DNA of 64,000 bases, from NCBI RefSeq assembly GCF_036346105.1, contig NZ_CP107811.1, forward strand, positions 1,860,001-1,924,000. Direction: 5' to 3'. Positions 1 through 8,025 of the stretch are shown here, in pieces. How positions within the stretch are numbered: position 1 is the stretch's first letter; every line of letters starts with the position of its first letter. Under the pieces are notes generated by a model that worked only from the letters and a program-made list of their open reading frames with translations, had not been told where the DNA came from and did no database searches. This DNA comes from Streptomyces sp. NBC_00539 (GTDB lineage: Bacteria > Actinomycetota > Actinomycetes > Streptomycetales > Streptomycetaceae). The translations under genes and the position numbers were made by a program.

Positions 1-1092
1 ACCGCCGCCGTCGCCGTACTGATCATCGCCTGCCCGTGCGCCCTGGGCCTGGCCACCCCGACCGCGCTGATGGTCGGCACCGGCCGGGGCGCCCAGCTCG
101 GCATCCTGATCAAGGGCCCCGAGGTCCTGGAGACCACCCGCAAGGTGGACACGATCGTCCTGGACAAGACCGGCACCGTCACCACCGGCAAGATGACCCT
201 GCTCGCGGTGCACACCGCCGAGGGCACCGCCGAGAACGACGTACTGCGCCTGGCGGGCGCACTGGAGCACGCCTCCGAGCACCCGATCGCGCAGGCCGTG
301 GCCTCCGGCGCGGCAGCCCGGGTGGGCGCCCTGCCCGCCCCCGAGGACTTCGCCAACATCCCCGGCCTCGGCGTCCAGGGCGTCGTGGACGGGCACGCCG
401 TGCTCGTCGGCCGCGAGAAGCTGCTGACCGAGTGGGCGATGGTCCTGCCGGCCCACCTGGAGCGCGCCAAGGCCGCGGCCGAAGCCGCGGGCCGTACCGC
501 GATCGCCGTCGCCTGGGACGGGGAGGCCCGCGCGGTCCTGGAGGTCGCCGACGCCGTCAAGGACACCAGCGCCGAGGCGATCAGGCGGCTGCGCGCCCTC
601 GGGCTCACCCCGATCCTGCTCACCGGCGACAACGAGGCGGTGGCCGAAGCCGTCGCGGCGGAGGTCGGCATCGACGAGGTCATCGCGGAGGTCATGCCGC
701 AGGACAAGGTCGACGTCGTCAAGCGGCTCCAGGCCGAGGGCCGCAGCGTGGCCATGGTCGGCGACGGCGTCAACGACGCGGCCGCCCTCGCCCAGGCCGA
801 CCTGGGCCTCGCGATGGGAACCGGCACGGACGCCGCGATCGAGGCGGGCGACCTGACCCTGGTGCGCGGGGACCTGCGGGCCGCCGCCGACGCCATCCGC
901 CTCGCCCGCAAGACGCTCGGCACCATCCGCTCGAACCTGTTCTGGGCCTTCGCCTACAACGTGGCCGCCCTGCCGCTCGCCGCGGCCGGACTGCTCAATC
1001 CGATGATCGCCGGAGCGGCCATGGCCTTCTCCTCCGTCTTCGTCGTCGGCAACAGCCTGCGTCTGCGCGGCTTCCGGGCCGCCGACAACTGA
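1..1092 (+). CDS. copA: Copper-type P1B ATPase, C-terminal part (5' end outside window)
   Basis: Membrane pump that exports copper (or another soft metal) using ATP. The frame is open from base 1. Visible in order: the CPC metal-binding motif of the sixth membrane helix (residues 10-12 of the fragment), the phosphorylated aspartate in DKTGT (residues 55-59), the SEHP histidine-proline locus typical of P1B pumps, the [10 protein letters not shown] hinge motif, and two C-terminal membrane helices. The N-terminal metal-binding domains lie outside the window. The stop overlaps the ribosome-binding site of csoR, so the two genes form one transcription unit. The CPC motif plus the CsoR neighbour favour copper(I); silver cannot be excluded. 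Confidence 0.95.
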   Translation, partial: TAAVAVLIIACPCALGLATPTALMVGTGRGAQLGILIKGPEVLETTRKVDTIVLDKTGTVTTGKMTLLAVHTAEGTAENDVLRLAGALEHASEHPIAQAVASGAAARVGALPAPEDFANIPGLGVQGVVDGHAVLVGREKLLTEWAMVLPAHLERAKAAAEAAGRTAIAVAWDGEARAVLEVADAVKDTSAEAIRRLRALGLTPILLTGDNEAVAEAVAAEVGIDEVIAEVMPQDKVDVVKRLQAEGRSVAMVGDGVNDAAALAQADLGLAMGTGTDAAIEAGDLTLVRGDLRAAADAIRLARKTLGTIRSNLFWAFAYNVAALPLAAAGLLNPMIAGAAMAFSSVFVVGNSLRLRGFRAADN

Positions 1093-1101
1093 GGAGTCCC
1101 C

Positions 1102-1383
1102 GTGGCCGGTTACTCAGCACACAAGGAAGACGTCATCAGACGCCTGCGGCGGATCGAGGGCCAGGTCCGCGGGGTGCAGCGGATGGTGGACGACGACGTC
1201 TACTGCATCGAGGTACTGACCCAGGTGTCCGCGATCAACGCCGCACTCCAGTCCTGCGCGGTGACGCTGCTGGACGAACACCTCGCCTGCTGCGTCACCG
1301 AGGCCATCGCGCAGGGCGGCGACGACGCGAAGGTCAAGGTCGGCGAGGCCACCAAGGCGATCGCCCGGCTGATCCGCACCTGA
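1102..1383 (+). CDS. csoR: CsoR-family copper-sensing repressor
   Basis: Small all-helical DNA-binding repressor that releases its operator when it binds Cu(I). The 93-aa length is normal. The metal ligands of the family are in place as Cys35, His60 and Cys64 (C-H-C), with the N-terminal RRLRRIEGQVRG helix seen throughout the family. The GTG start follows GAGGAG directly after the ATPase stop, implying translational coupling and autoregulation of an ATPase-csoR operon. A persulfide sensor (CstR) would lack the histidine; its presence supports copper. Confidence 0.93.
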   Translation: MAGYSAHKEDVIRRLRRIEGQVRGVQRMVDDDVYCIEVLTQVSAINAALQSCAVTLLDEHLACCVTEAIAQGGDDAKVKVGEATKAIARLIRT

Positions 1384-1394
1384 TCCGGACACGA

Positions 1395-1438
1395 CGAACT
1401 GCCCTTCCGTGGAGCCGACTTCACGGGAGGGCAGTTCG
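1395..1438 (+). terminator. Strong hairpin terminator after csoR
   Basis: Arms 1395-1411 and 1422-1438 pair over 17 positions with a single G-T pair and a 10-nt loop, 11 nt after the csoR stop. There is no U-tract, as is usual in Streptomyces. It separates the copper operon from the BlaI/M56 pair. Confidence 0.8.
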
Positions 1439-1466
1439 CCGTTCCCGCTCCCCCGCGACGCCCGCC

Positions 1467-1481
1467 TACCCGGTGGGGGTA
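1467..1481. promoter_or_regulatory. CsoR-type operator-like site TACCC-N5-GGGTA
   Basis: An imperfect palindrome with C-tract and G-tract half-sites flanked by TA, 63 nt before the BlaI-type gene. The shape resembles known CsoR operators, for example ATACCCTACGGGGGTAT of Bacillus subtilis copZA. It would put the BlaI/M56 pair under copper control. The spacer differs from the better sites at 21991 and 22025, so this call is tentative. Confidence 0.4.
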
Positions 1482-1543
1482 TGCCGCCCGGGGAGGGGCG
1501 GCCCGTACGATGAACCGCTCGCGAGGGGTGAGGGCCGAAAGGG

Positions 1544-1939
1544 GTGCGCGTGCGGCGACTGGGAGATCTGGAGGCCGAGATCATGGACCGGCTCTGGCTG
1601 TGGCAGCGGCCCGCTTCCGTCCGTGAAGTCGTCGACGACATCAACCTGGGGCGCCGGGTCGCCTACACCACCGTCATGACCGTGGCCGACATCCTGCACC
1701 GCAAGGGCTGGCTGCGCCGCGAGAAGTCCGGCCGCGCCTGGATCTACGAGGCGGTCCGCAGCCGGGAGGAGTACACGGCGGCGCTCATGCAGGACGCCCT
1801 GGGCGACAGCCAGGACCGCAAGGCCACCTTGCTGCGGTTCGTGGAGCGCATGTCCCACGAGGACGTCGAGGCACTGGACGCGGCCCTGCGCGCCGCCCGC
1901 CCCTGCCCCCGCCCCGAAGCCCGGGGCAGCGAGCGGTGA
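1544..1939 (+). CDS. BlaI/MecI/CopY-family transcriptional repressor
   Basis: A 131-aa winged-helix repressor of the penicillinase-repressor family. The N-terminus (LGDLEAEIMDRLW, then a recognition region with AYTTVMTVADILHRKGWL) is the family's DNA-binding core; the C-terminal part forms the dimerisation helices. The GTG start at 1544 follows a GAAAGG ribosome-binding site. The stop overlaps the GTG of the next gene, an M56 membrane peptidase, which in BlaI/BlaR1 pairs cleaves or inactivates the repressor on sensing a signal. The adjacent copper genes are suggestive because CopY belongs to the same family, but no copper ligands are evident in the C-terminus, so a cell-wall or other signal is equally possible. 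Confidence 0.88.
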   Translation: MRVRRLGDLEAEIMDRLWLWQRPASVREVVDDINLGRRVAYTTVMTVADILHRKGWLRREKSGRAWIYEAVRSREEYTAALMQDALGDSQDRKATLLRFVERMSHEDVEALDAALRAARPCPRPEARGSER

Positions 1940-2850
1940 ACCACCACGTCCTGCCGCCGCTCGGCCTGGCCCTGGTCACCGGGCTGGTCCTCCCCTGGCT
2001 GCTGGTCCGGGCCCGCTGGGCGCAGCAGGCGCCGCGCCTGGCGCTGGCCGTGTGGATCGCCTGCGGCACCGTGTTCGCGCTCGCGGCGGCGATGCTGCCG
2101 GCGCAGCTGCTGCTGCCGGCGCACACCAGCCACCGGCTCGTCGACCTGGCCCTGACGCTGCGCCTCCCGTCCCCGCGCCGGCTGGCGGCCGGCTCGGCCC
2201 GGGAGTTCCTCGCCGCGGGCGCGGCGCTCGCCGTCGCCGCGCTGCCCGCGACCGGATTCGTACGGGAGCTGGTGCGGGCGCGGCGGGCCCGGACGCGCCA
2301 CGCCGAGCTGCTGCGGCTGGTCGGCCGACCCGACCCGCACCTCGGGGTGACCGTACTGGAGGACGCGCGGCCCGCCGTGTACTGCCTGCCGGGGCGCTCG
2401 CGCCGGGTGGTGGTGTCCTCGGGCGCGGTCGAGATGCTGACGCGGCCCCAACTGGCCGCGGCGCTCGCCCACGAGCGGGCCCACATCGACGGCCGGCACC
2501 ACCTGCTGGTCGCCGCGGCCGGGGCGTACTCGGGGAGGGTGTTCCGCAGGCTGCCGCTGGCCCGGATCGGCGGGAGGGCGGTACCGCTCCTCCTGGAGAT
2601 GGCCGCCGACGACCGTGCGCTGCGCGGCTGTTCCCGTGACGCGCTGGCCCACGCGCTGTACGCGCTGGCCGCCGGGCGGGCGCCGCACAGGGCGTTCGCG
2701 GCGGGCGGCCCCTCGGCCGCGCTGCGCATGAGCCGCATCCTGGCGCCGCCCGCCCCCGGCCGTCCGGTGCTGCGCGGGCTGCTCGCGGTGGCCTCGGTGG
2801 TGTCGGTGGTCGCGCCGCTGGTCTTCGCCTGCTGCTCGGTCCCGGGATAG
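1936..2850 (+). CDS. M56-family (BlaR1-like) membrane zinc peptidase
   Basis: A 304-aa integral membrane metallopeptidase. Membrane segments lie at about residues 5-22, 36-56 and 92-108 and at the extreme C-terminus, with a zinc site HERAH at 179-183 in the cytosolic domain. It lacks the extracellular penicillin-binding sensor domain of true BlaR1, so the signal it senses is unknown. The GTG start overlaps the stop of the BlaI-type gene (GTGA), giving translational coupling and a two-protein signalling unit in which the peptidase probably relieves repression by the BlaI protein. Confidence 0.88.
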   Translation: MNHHVLPPLGLALVTGLVLPWLLVRARWAQQAPRLALAVWIACGTVFALAAAMLPAQLLLPAHTSHRLVDLALTLRLPSPRRLAAGSAREFLAAGAALAVAALPATGFVRELVRARRARTRHAELLRLVGRPDPHLGVTVLEDARPAVYCLPGRSRRVVVSSGAVEMLTRPQLAAALAHERAHIDGRHHLLVAAAGAYSGRVFRRLPLARIGGRAVPLLLEMAADDRALRGCSRDALAHALYALAAGRAPHRAFAAGGPSAALRMSRILAPPAPGRPVLRGLLAVASVVSVVAPLVFACCSVPG

Positions 2851-2878
2851 CCGCCGCCCCGATCCCCGCATTTACTAA

Positions 2879-2893
2879 GCGAATTCGTAGATT
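2879..2893 (+). promoter_or_regulatory. Promoter-proximal element GCGAATTCGTAGATT
   Basis: This 15-mer lies in an unusually AT-rich patch 85 nt before the GNAT gene. It differs by one inserted A from the 14-mer GCGATTCGTAGATT in the promoter of the minus-strand operon near 19200, and shares TTCGTA with the inverted repeat before the LuxR-type gene. TAGATT at its 3' end could be a -10 box. Confidence 0.5.
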
Positions 2894-2977
2894 TCTCGTC
2901 GCCACCGGCCACTTGAATTCCCCGCTATTGTGGGCGCGTACGGGCCGAGGACCGGGACGGCGAGGGGTGCGGGACGA

Positions 2978-3469
2978 ATGCTGCTGGCTGACGTGCGATC
3001 GGCAGCGCCCGGTGACGCGACGGCGATATCCCGGCTGCTGGGAGCCTCGATTCGACAGGGGTACGGCGCCGCGCTCGGGGAAATCCGGACCGCGCGCCTG
3101 GTGTCGGACCAATGCTCCCTGCCCCTGATAAGAGCGGAAATTGAAATTCCCGGCGGTGCGCCCGGCCGGCTCGGCTGGCTGGTGGCGGCCGATGCCGACG
3201 GGCAGGTCGTGGGGGCCGTCTCGGGCGGTGTCCCCGTCGCCGCCGAAGGCGAGCTGTACTCCCTGTGCGTGGCCGCGGAGCGGCGCCGCGGCGGGATCGG
3301 GACGGCGTTGCTGGCGGCGGCGACGGAGCGCATGCGGCCGTACGGGGCGACCTCGCAGTGGATCGGCCTCCCCACCGGACTGCCCGCCGGAGCCGACCCC
3401 GCCCTCGCCTTCCTCACCCGGCACGGCTTCACCGGCGCCACCCCGCTGCGCCTGCGCCGCACGCTCTGA
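2978..3469 (+). CDS. GNAT-family N-acetyltransferase
   Basis: A 163-aa single-domain acetyltransferase of the Gcn5 fold. The acetyl-CoA pyrophosphate-binding motif is RRRGGIGTALL, preceded by the beta-strand ELYSLCVA and followed by FLTRHGF near the C-terminus. The substrate is unknown. ATG 2978 was chosen because a GAGGGG ribosome-binding site lies 10-15 nt upstream; a GTG at 2930 in the same frame has no such site. It may belong to the same regulon as the LuxR-type gene and the 6-22 kb cluster because of the shared promoter element. Confidence 0.85.
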   Translation: MLLADVRSAAPGDATAISRLLGASIRQGYGAALGEIRTARLVSDQCSLPLIRAEIEIPGGAPGRLGWLVAADADGQVVGAVSGGVPVAAEGELYSLCVAAERRRGGIGTALLAAATERMRPYGATSQWIGLPTGLPAGADPALAFLTRHGFTGATPLRLRRTL

Positions 3470-3639
3470 CGCCCGCCGCTCCCGCGGCCCGTGGCAGATC
3501 CACGCCATCGCGTGTTCACGCAGCCCGTTCCCCTGGTCGGGGACCCCGCTCCCAGGACAGGATTTCCCCAGCGGCGCGGTCCCGGCGGCACGGGCGCCAC
3601 GCCTCGGACGGCCGGACCGAGCGAGCCCCTGGAGGAGCG

Positions 3640-4539
3640 ATGCACACACCGAGCGGCACTTCCCTGCCCGTCGTGCCCGCCGCGCTCGCACCGGTCCTGC
3701 CGTCCGCACGACTCGCGGGCGCCGGCGCCCCGGTGTTCGTCGGCGCCGGGATCCGTGACGCGGCGGAGTTCCTGCCCGGCCTGGAGTCGCTCTCGCCCGT
3801 GGGGGAGCACGCGGCCTGGCTGCACGGAGCGCTGCTCGGCCCGTACAGCGCCGACATCACCCGCTGCCTGGGGCTCGCCCGCGAGGTCGGCGGCCCCGTA
3901 CTGGACCTGGGCTGCGGCGCCGGACGGCTCGCGGTGCCCTTCGCCCGCCACGGCTTCGAGGTCGAGGCCGTGGACCGCGACCCGGACTGTCTGGAGCGGC
4001 TGGGCGCCTGGGGCCGGCGCACGGGCCCCCAGGTGTCGGCCCGGCTGGCCACCACGCGGGCGGATCTGGCCTCGCTGCGCCTGCGGCGGGCGTACCGGCT
4101 GGCGCTGCTGGCCGGGGCGATGGTCTGCGCGGTGCCGCCCGCCGCGCGTCCGGGGCTGCTGGCCGAGGTCGCCGGGCACTTGGCCCCCGGCGGTGTCCTC
4201 GCCCTCGACTACACCGCCCACCGGCTCCGCGGCCTGGCCGAGGACCCCCGGCGGACCTGGGCCTTCCAGGTCCCGCGGTTCGACGGCGTCGAGGAATGGG
4301 CCGTCGCCCGGCAGGTCTTCGACCTGGAGGACATGAGCGAGCGGATCACGTACTACTCCGTGCGGACCGGGAAGCGGAGCAGCGAAAGGGTGGTCCTGAC
4401 GACCGACAAGTGGATCGTCGACCCGGCCCGGCTCACGGCCGAACTGCACGCGGCGGGCCTGCGCGTCGAACGCCGTTCCCGCCATCGCCTCGACGAGCGG
4501 ACCGAGAGCGTCTTCCTCGTCTGCCGGGCCGCCGGCTGA
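3640..4539 (+). CDS. Class I SAM-dependent methyltransferase
   Basis: A 299-aa protein with the Rossmann SAM-binding motif VLDLGCGAG at residues 87-95, an acidic residue ending strand 2 (AVDRDPDCLERL) and a C-terminal beta region. The first 60 residues form an extra helical lid. The ATG follows a perfect GGAGGAG. The substrate cannot be predicted; the closest comparison I can make is with small-molecule methyltransferases of natural-product clusters. It sits between the GNAT gene and the Fur gene in the same orientation, with 170 and 100 nt spacings, so it may be transcribed separately. Confidence 0.85.
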   Translation: MHTPSGTSLPVVPAALAPVLPSARLAGAGAPVFVGAGIRDAAEFLPGLESLSPVGEHAAWLHGALLGPYSADITRCLGLAREVGGPVLDLGCGAGRLAVPFARHGFEVEAVDRDPDCLERLGAWGRRTGPQVSARLATTRADLASLRLRRAYRLALLAGAMVCAVPPAARPGLLAEVAGHLAPGGVLALDYTAHRLRGLAEDPRRTWAFQVPRFDGVEEWAVARQVFDLEDMSERITYYSVRTGKRSSERVVLTTDKWIVDPARLTAELHAAGLRVERRSRHRLDERTESVFLVCRAAG

Positions 4540-4639
4540 CTCCCGCCTCCCCCGCCCGCACCCTCTCGCCGAGGAGGGGCAAGAGGTACGATGCACTCAA
4601 AGGTTTGGGTGGACCAACGGCGGAGTGGGTGGCGGAGGA

Positions 4640-5083
4640 ATGGCTGTCGTGGAGGAGTCGACCGGCCGCGAGGCGGTGATCCAGCGCCTCCGCGACGTGG
4701 GCCTGCGCGTCACGGGACCGCGCCTGGAAGTACTGCAAGTCCTGACCGCCGGCGGCCACATGGACGTGGAGGCCATCACCGCGGCGGCCCGCGAACGGCT
4801 CGGCACGCTCACCAGCCAGGCCGTCTACGAGATGCTGCGCCACTTCCTGGAGACCGGCCTGGCGGCGAAGTTCGACCGCCCGGGACTTCCGGCCGTCTTC
4901 GAGATCGCCGGCCCCCCGCACCAGCACGCGCTCTGCCTGCGCTGCGGCCGGGTGGAGAACGTGCGGGCCGAAGTGCCCGAGCCGACCGACGAGGCGCTCC
5001 TCGACTGGCGCATGGGCGGCGGCGCGGAAGTGGTGTTCAAGGGTCTTTGCCCCGATTGCCTGCGGACGCAGGAGCGACCGTAG
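4640..5083 (+). CDS. Fur-family metalloregulator (peroxide/iron-type repressor)
   Basis: A 147-aa repressor with the N-terminal winged helix (GLRVTGPRLEVLQVL, TSQAVYEMLRHF) and the C-terminal dimerisation domain. HQHALCLRCG carries the histidine ligands and the first CXXC; CPDC near the end is the second CXXC of the structural zinc site. This layout fits the CatR/FurA peroxide-sensing and Fur iron branches better than Zur or Nur, but the branch is uncertain. The start is ambiguous: GGAGGA lies immediately before ATG 4640, too close to serve it, and is ideally spaced for GTG 4649; a GTG at 4625 is also open. Confidence 0.88.
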   Translation: MAVVEESTGREAVIQRLRDVGLRVTGPRLEVLQVLTAGGHMDVEAITAAARERLGTLTSQAVYEMLRHFLETGLAAKFDRPGLPAVFEIAGPPHQHALCLRCGRVENVRAEVPEPTDEALLDWRMGGGAEVVFKGLCPDCLRTQERP

Positions 5084-5129
5084 GAGGTCCCGCGGGAGCT
5101 GCCGAACGGCCTGCGTGTCGCCCGTCACA

Positions 5130-5192
5130 TACGAATCGAGGCGGCGGGAGCTCCTCCAGCCACATGTGTCAAAGTGTGACTGTCGATTCGTA
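5130..5192. promoter_or_regulatory. Inverted repeat TACGAATCGA / TCGATTCGTA flanking the LuxR promoter
   Basis: A perfect 10-bp inverted repeat, 5130-5139 and 5183-5192, separated by 43 bp. The right copy ends 22 nt before the start codon of the LuxR-type regulator. Between the arms lie CACATGTG and GTCA-N5-TGAC palindromes. The arrangement suits autoregulation by a dimer that loops DNA. Confidence 0.6.
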
Positions 5193-5213
5193 AGACGAGG
5201 GGGTCACTGCGCG

Positions 5214-6266
5214 ATGGCAGCGGGCGATGGCAGGGACGGCATCCAGTCGGCCGACAGGGTGTTCGCTCTCTATCAGGAGCTGCGCCTGCGCGGGGTGTCC
5301 GACTTGGGCGACGTCTCCCGCGAACTCGGCCTGGCCCCCGAGGAGTACGAGCGGCGGCGGGCCGAACTGATCGAGCTCGGCCTGATCGTGCCGACCGGGA
5401 CCACCCACGCCACGCGCGCCGACCTCCAGGCCGGTACCTGGGAGTCCGCGGCGGACGCCGTCGCCGTGGTGGACCCCGAGATCGCCCTGCTGCGCATGCT
5501 GAGACGGGAACGTGAGCGGCTGCGCGAGCACCTGGACGAGTCCGACCGGGCGTACGGCTCGCTCGAAACGCTGGTCGGCACGTTCCTGCGGCCCGGTTCG
5601 CTGAGCGGCTCCGAGGTCGAGGTGGAGATCCTCGACGACTACGGCCGGATCCAGCAGGTGCTGGAGGACATCACGGACGTCATCCAGTACGACCTGGCCT
5701 CGATGCACGTGACGGCCCTCGTCCGCGAGGTCGCCGACCGGGTCCTCAGCCGCGACCGGCGCCAGATCGACAACGGCGTGCGCATCCGCGCCATTTACCA
5801 CCAGCGCATCACCACCTCGCCGGAGGCGACGGAGATGCTGCGCCGGCGGGTCGAGGCGGGCGTCGAGATCCGCATGTCCCCCGCCGTCCCCATGAACATG
5901 ATCATCGCGGACCAGCAGTTCGCCGTGCTGCCCGTCCACCCGGAGGACCGGTCGGCCGGCGCGATCCTCGCCCGCGGCCCGGCACTCGTCCGCTCCTACC
6001 GGGCGCTGTACGAGCACTGCTGGCACGCGGCCACACCGTACGGCGACGACGCAGCCCCCGAGGTCGGCGGCGACGGGCTGTCCGAACAGCAGCGGGCCGC
6101 ACTCAAGATGCTCGCTTCCGGCATGAAGGACGAGAAGGTCGCCCGGACGCTCGGCGTCTCGCTGCGCACGGTCAGCCGCATGCTGTCCGAACTGATGCAG
6201 GAGATGGGGGCGTCGAGCCGGTTCGAGGCCGGCGTGCGCGCCCAGCGCCTCGGCTGGCTGGACTGA
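5214..6266 (+). CDS. LuxR-type (HTH) transcriptional regulator with TrmB-like N-terminus
   Basis: A 350-aa regulator. Residues 10-70 look like a winged helix (ADRVFALYQELRLRGVSDLGDVSRELGL) of the TrmB type. A central domain of about 150 residues contains repeated histidine/arginine motifs reminiscent of phospholipase-D-like TrmB sensor domains. Residues 285-345 form the LuxR HTH (LSEQQRAALKMLASGMKDEKVA, then LGVSLRTVSRMLSELM). No response-regulator receiver is present, so it is not a classical phosphorylated regulator. ATG 5214 follows ACGAGGGGG. It is divergent in function from its Fur neighbour, has its own inverted-repeat promoter and faces the 24-codon gene across a shared terminator. It is a candidate controller of the cluster to its right. 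Confidence 0.85.
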   Translation: MAAGDGRDGIQSADRVFALYQELRLRGVSDLGDVSRELGLAPEEYERRRAELIELGLIVPTGTTHATRADLQAGTWESAADAVAVVDPEIALLRMLRRERERLREHLDESDRAYGSLETLVGTFLRPGSLSGSEVEVEILDDYGRIQQVLEDITDVIQYDLASMHVTALVREVADRVLSRDRRQIDNGVRIRAIYHQRITTSPEATEMLRRRVEAGVEIRMSPAVPMNMIIADQQFAVLPVHPEDRSAGAILARGPALVRSYRALYEHCWHAATPYGDDAAPEVGGDGLSEQQRAALKMLASGMKDEKVARTLGVSLRTVSRMLSELMQEMGASSRFEAGVRAQRLGWLD

Positions 6267-6302
6267 CGCGCCGCGCGACGCCGCACGACGCCGCACGACG
6301 GA

Positions 6303-6352
6303 AAAGCCCCGCTGCCGCCCGACCCGTTGGGGAAAGGCGTGCGCGGGGCTTT
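6303..6352. terminator. Bidirectional hairpin terminator between convergent genes
   Basis: AAAGCCCCGC (6303-6312) pairs perfectly with GCGGGGCTTT (6343-6352). The U-run on either side lets it work in both directions, ending the LuxR-type gene and the minus-strand small gene. Confidence 0.8.
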
Positions 6353-6381
6353 CAGCCGTGGACGGCCGGCGCGGCCGCAAC

Positions 6382-6456
6382 CTAGTCCCAGCCGTTGTCG
6401 TCCGACGCGGAGCAGGCGGTGGGGGCGGTCGCGGTACAGGACGGGCGAGCGGACAT
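6382..6456 (-). CDS. Putative 24-aa peptide gene, possible precursor or signalling peptide
   Basis: On the minus strand GGAGGAACC precedes ATG 6456 and a 24-codon frame closes with TAG at 6382-6384. The peptide starts MSARPSCTATAP and ends SASDDNGWD, with two cysteines eight residues apart, a Thr/Ala/Pro/Ser-rich core and an acidic C-terminal tail ending in Trp-Asp. A perfect ribosome-binding site in front of so short a frame is uncommon by chance. It lies downstream of the MshA-like gene on the same strand, 208 nt away, and is convergent with the LuxR-type gene. I do not recognise a family; no RiPP-modifying enzyme is obvious nearby. Alternatives are a regulator peptide or a chance frame. 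Confidence 0.5.
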   Translation of the reverse strand: MSARPSCTATAPTACSASDDNGWD

Positions 6457-6664
6457 GGTTCCTCCAGGAAGCCGGAATGGCGATCGACGAGCGACGTCTT
6501 CGCGACCCGTGCCGCCGGGATGCGTCGAAGACCCCTCCATTGTCGTACGGGATCCGGGGGCCGGCCGGATTCCTGTAGCGGGTCTGAGGCGGAACTGGAG
6601 CCGCCCGGACCGGAGTTCACATTGACGTTACGCTGACATACCTTTGGTCGGCTCAAAAGAGCTG

Positions 6665-7999
6665 TTAGGCTGGCGATCCGGCCTTCTCGACCCTCCAGGA
6701 GAGAGGCGTCGGCGAGGCAGGAGCGTGCCGCCGCTCCTGCCTCACTCGTTCCCGGTGCACGCCGATCGTCCGCGTCTCCCGCTCCTCGGCCAGCGCCCCC
6801 CGGTACACGTCCAGCGTCCGCGCGGCGGCGGCCCCCCAGCTCAGCGACCGCGCGTGGACCACCGCCGCCTCCCCCATCGCGGTACCCGCCCCGGGGCGCT
6901 CGACGAGGTGGCGCAGCCTCCGCGCGTACGCGGCCGGATCGTGGCCGTCCACGAGCATCCCCGTCACCCCGTCCCGGACCGCGGTCGGCAGACCGCCGAC
7001 CGCCGCCGCCAGGACCGGGGTCCCGCAGGCCTGGGCCTCCAGGGCGACCAGCCCGAACGACTCGCTGCGCGAGGGCACCACGAGGACGTCCGCCGCCCGG
7101 TACCACTCGGCCAACTCCCGCTGCGGCACCGGCGGGCAGAGCCGCAGTACGTCCGCCACACCCAGCTCGCGCGCCAGCTCCCGGGCCGCGTCGCGGGGCC
7201 CGGCACCCGAATGCCCGCCCACCACGGGGACGACGATCCGCGAGCGCAGCCCCGGAACCGCCGACAGCAGCTCGGCGATCGCCCGCACCATGACGTCGGG
7301 GCCCTTGAGGGGCTGGATCCGGCCCGCGTACATCGGGACGAACGCGTCCACCGGCAGACCGAGCCGGGCCCGCGCCGCCGCCCGCCCCCGGCCCGGCCCG
7401 AAGGTGGCGAGGTCCACGCCCGGCCGGACGACCTCGGTCCGGCGGGCGCAGGCCCCGTACAGCTCCCGCAACGCCCGGGCCTCGTCGGCCGTGTTGGCGA
7501 TGAGCCGGTCCGCCGAACCGGCCACTTGGTGCTCGCCCCGGATCCGCAGCTCGGGCTCGGGCGGGTCCCCGTCGGCGAGGGCGGCGTTCTTCACCCGGGC
7601 CAGGGTGTGGGCGGTGTGCACGAGGGGGATCCGCCGGCCGGCGGCGGCGATCCGGCCGGCCAGCCCGGAGAGCCAGTAGTGGGAGTGGACCAGGTCGTAG
7701 CGCCGGTCCTCTTTGAGCAGCGCCAGCGAGAACGGCAGCACCAGCCCCGGCATGGCCTCCTTGGGGAGCGCCGCGCGCGGACCGGCGGGCAGGTGGCGGA
7801 CCTGTACGCCCGGGGCCAGGTCGACCCGGGCCGGTCCCTCCTCGCCACGGCACCGGGTGTACAGGTCGACTTCGACGCCGTGTTCCGCGAGGGCCCGGGA
7901 CAGCTGGACCATGTAGACGTTCATGCCGCCCGCGTCCCCGGTGCCGGGCTGGTGCAGCGGCGAGGTGTGGACGCTGAGCATGGCGACGCGCAGGGACAC
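6665..7999 (-). CDS. MshA-like GT4 glycosyltransferase (D-inositol-3-phosphate glycosyltransferase paralogue)
   Basis: A 444-aa GT-B glycosyltransferase. The N-terminal block VAMLSVHTSPLHQPGTGDAG, followed by GMNVY, is the signature of MshA, which transfers GlcNAc from UDP-GlcNAc to inositol 3-phosphate in mycothiol synthesis. Also present are the LVHSHYWLSG block, YAGRIQPLKGPD and the nucleotide-sugar motif SRSESFGLVALEAQACGTPV (E-X7-E). The C-terminal 35 residues are extra. The genuine mshA of Streptomyces is expected elsewhere in the core genome, so this is probably a cluster-specific paralogue. GTG start with AGGAG, 25 nt after the stop of the MetRS-like gene: same operon. Confidence 0.85.
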   Translation of the reverse strand: MSLRVAMLSVHTSPLHQPGTGDAGGMNVYMVQLSRALAEHGVEVDLYTRCRGEEGPARVDLAPGVQVRHLPAGPRAALPKEAMPGLVLPFSLALLKEDRRYDLVHSHYWLSGLAGRIAAAGRRIPLVHTAHTLARVKNAALADGDPPEPELRIRGEHQVAGSADRLIANTADEARALRELYGACARRTEVVRPGVDLATFGPGRGRAAARARLGLPVDAFVPMYAGRIQPLKGPDVMVRAIAELLSAVPGLRSRIVVPVVGGHSGAGPRDAARELARELGVADVLRLCPPVPQRELAEWYRAADVLVVPSRSESFGLVALEAQACGTPVLAAAVGGLPTAVRDGVTGMLVDGHDPAAYARRLRHLVERPGAGTAMGEAAVVHARSLSWGAAAARTLDVYRGALAEERETRTIGVHRERVRQERRHAPASPTPLSWRVEKAGSPA

Positions 8000-8025
8000 G
8001 TGGATCTCCTAGCGGAAGGGGGGGT

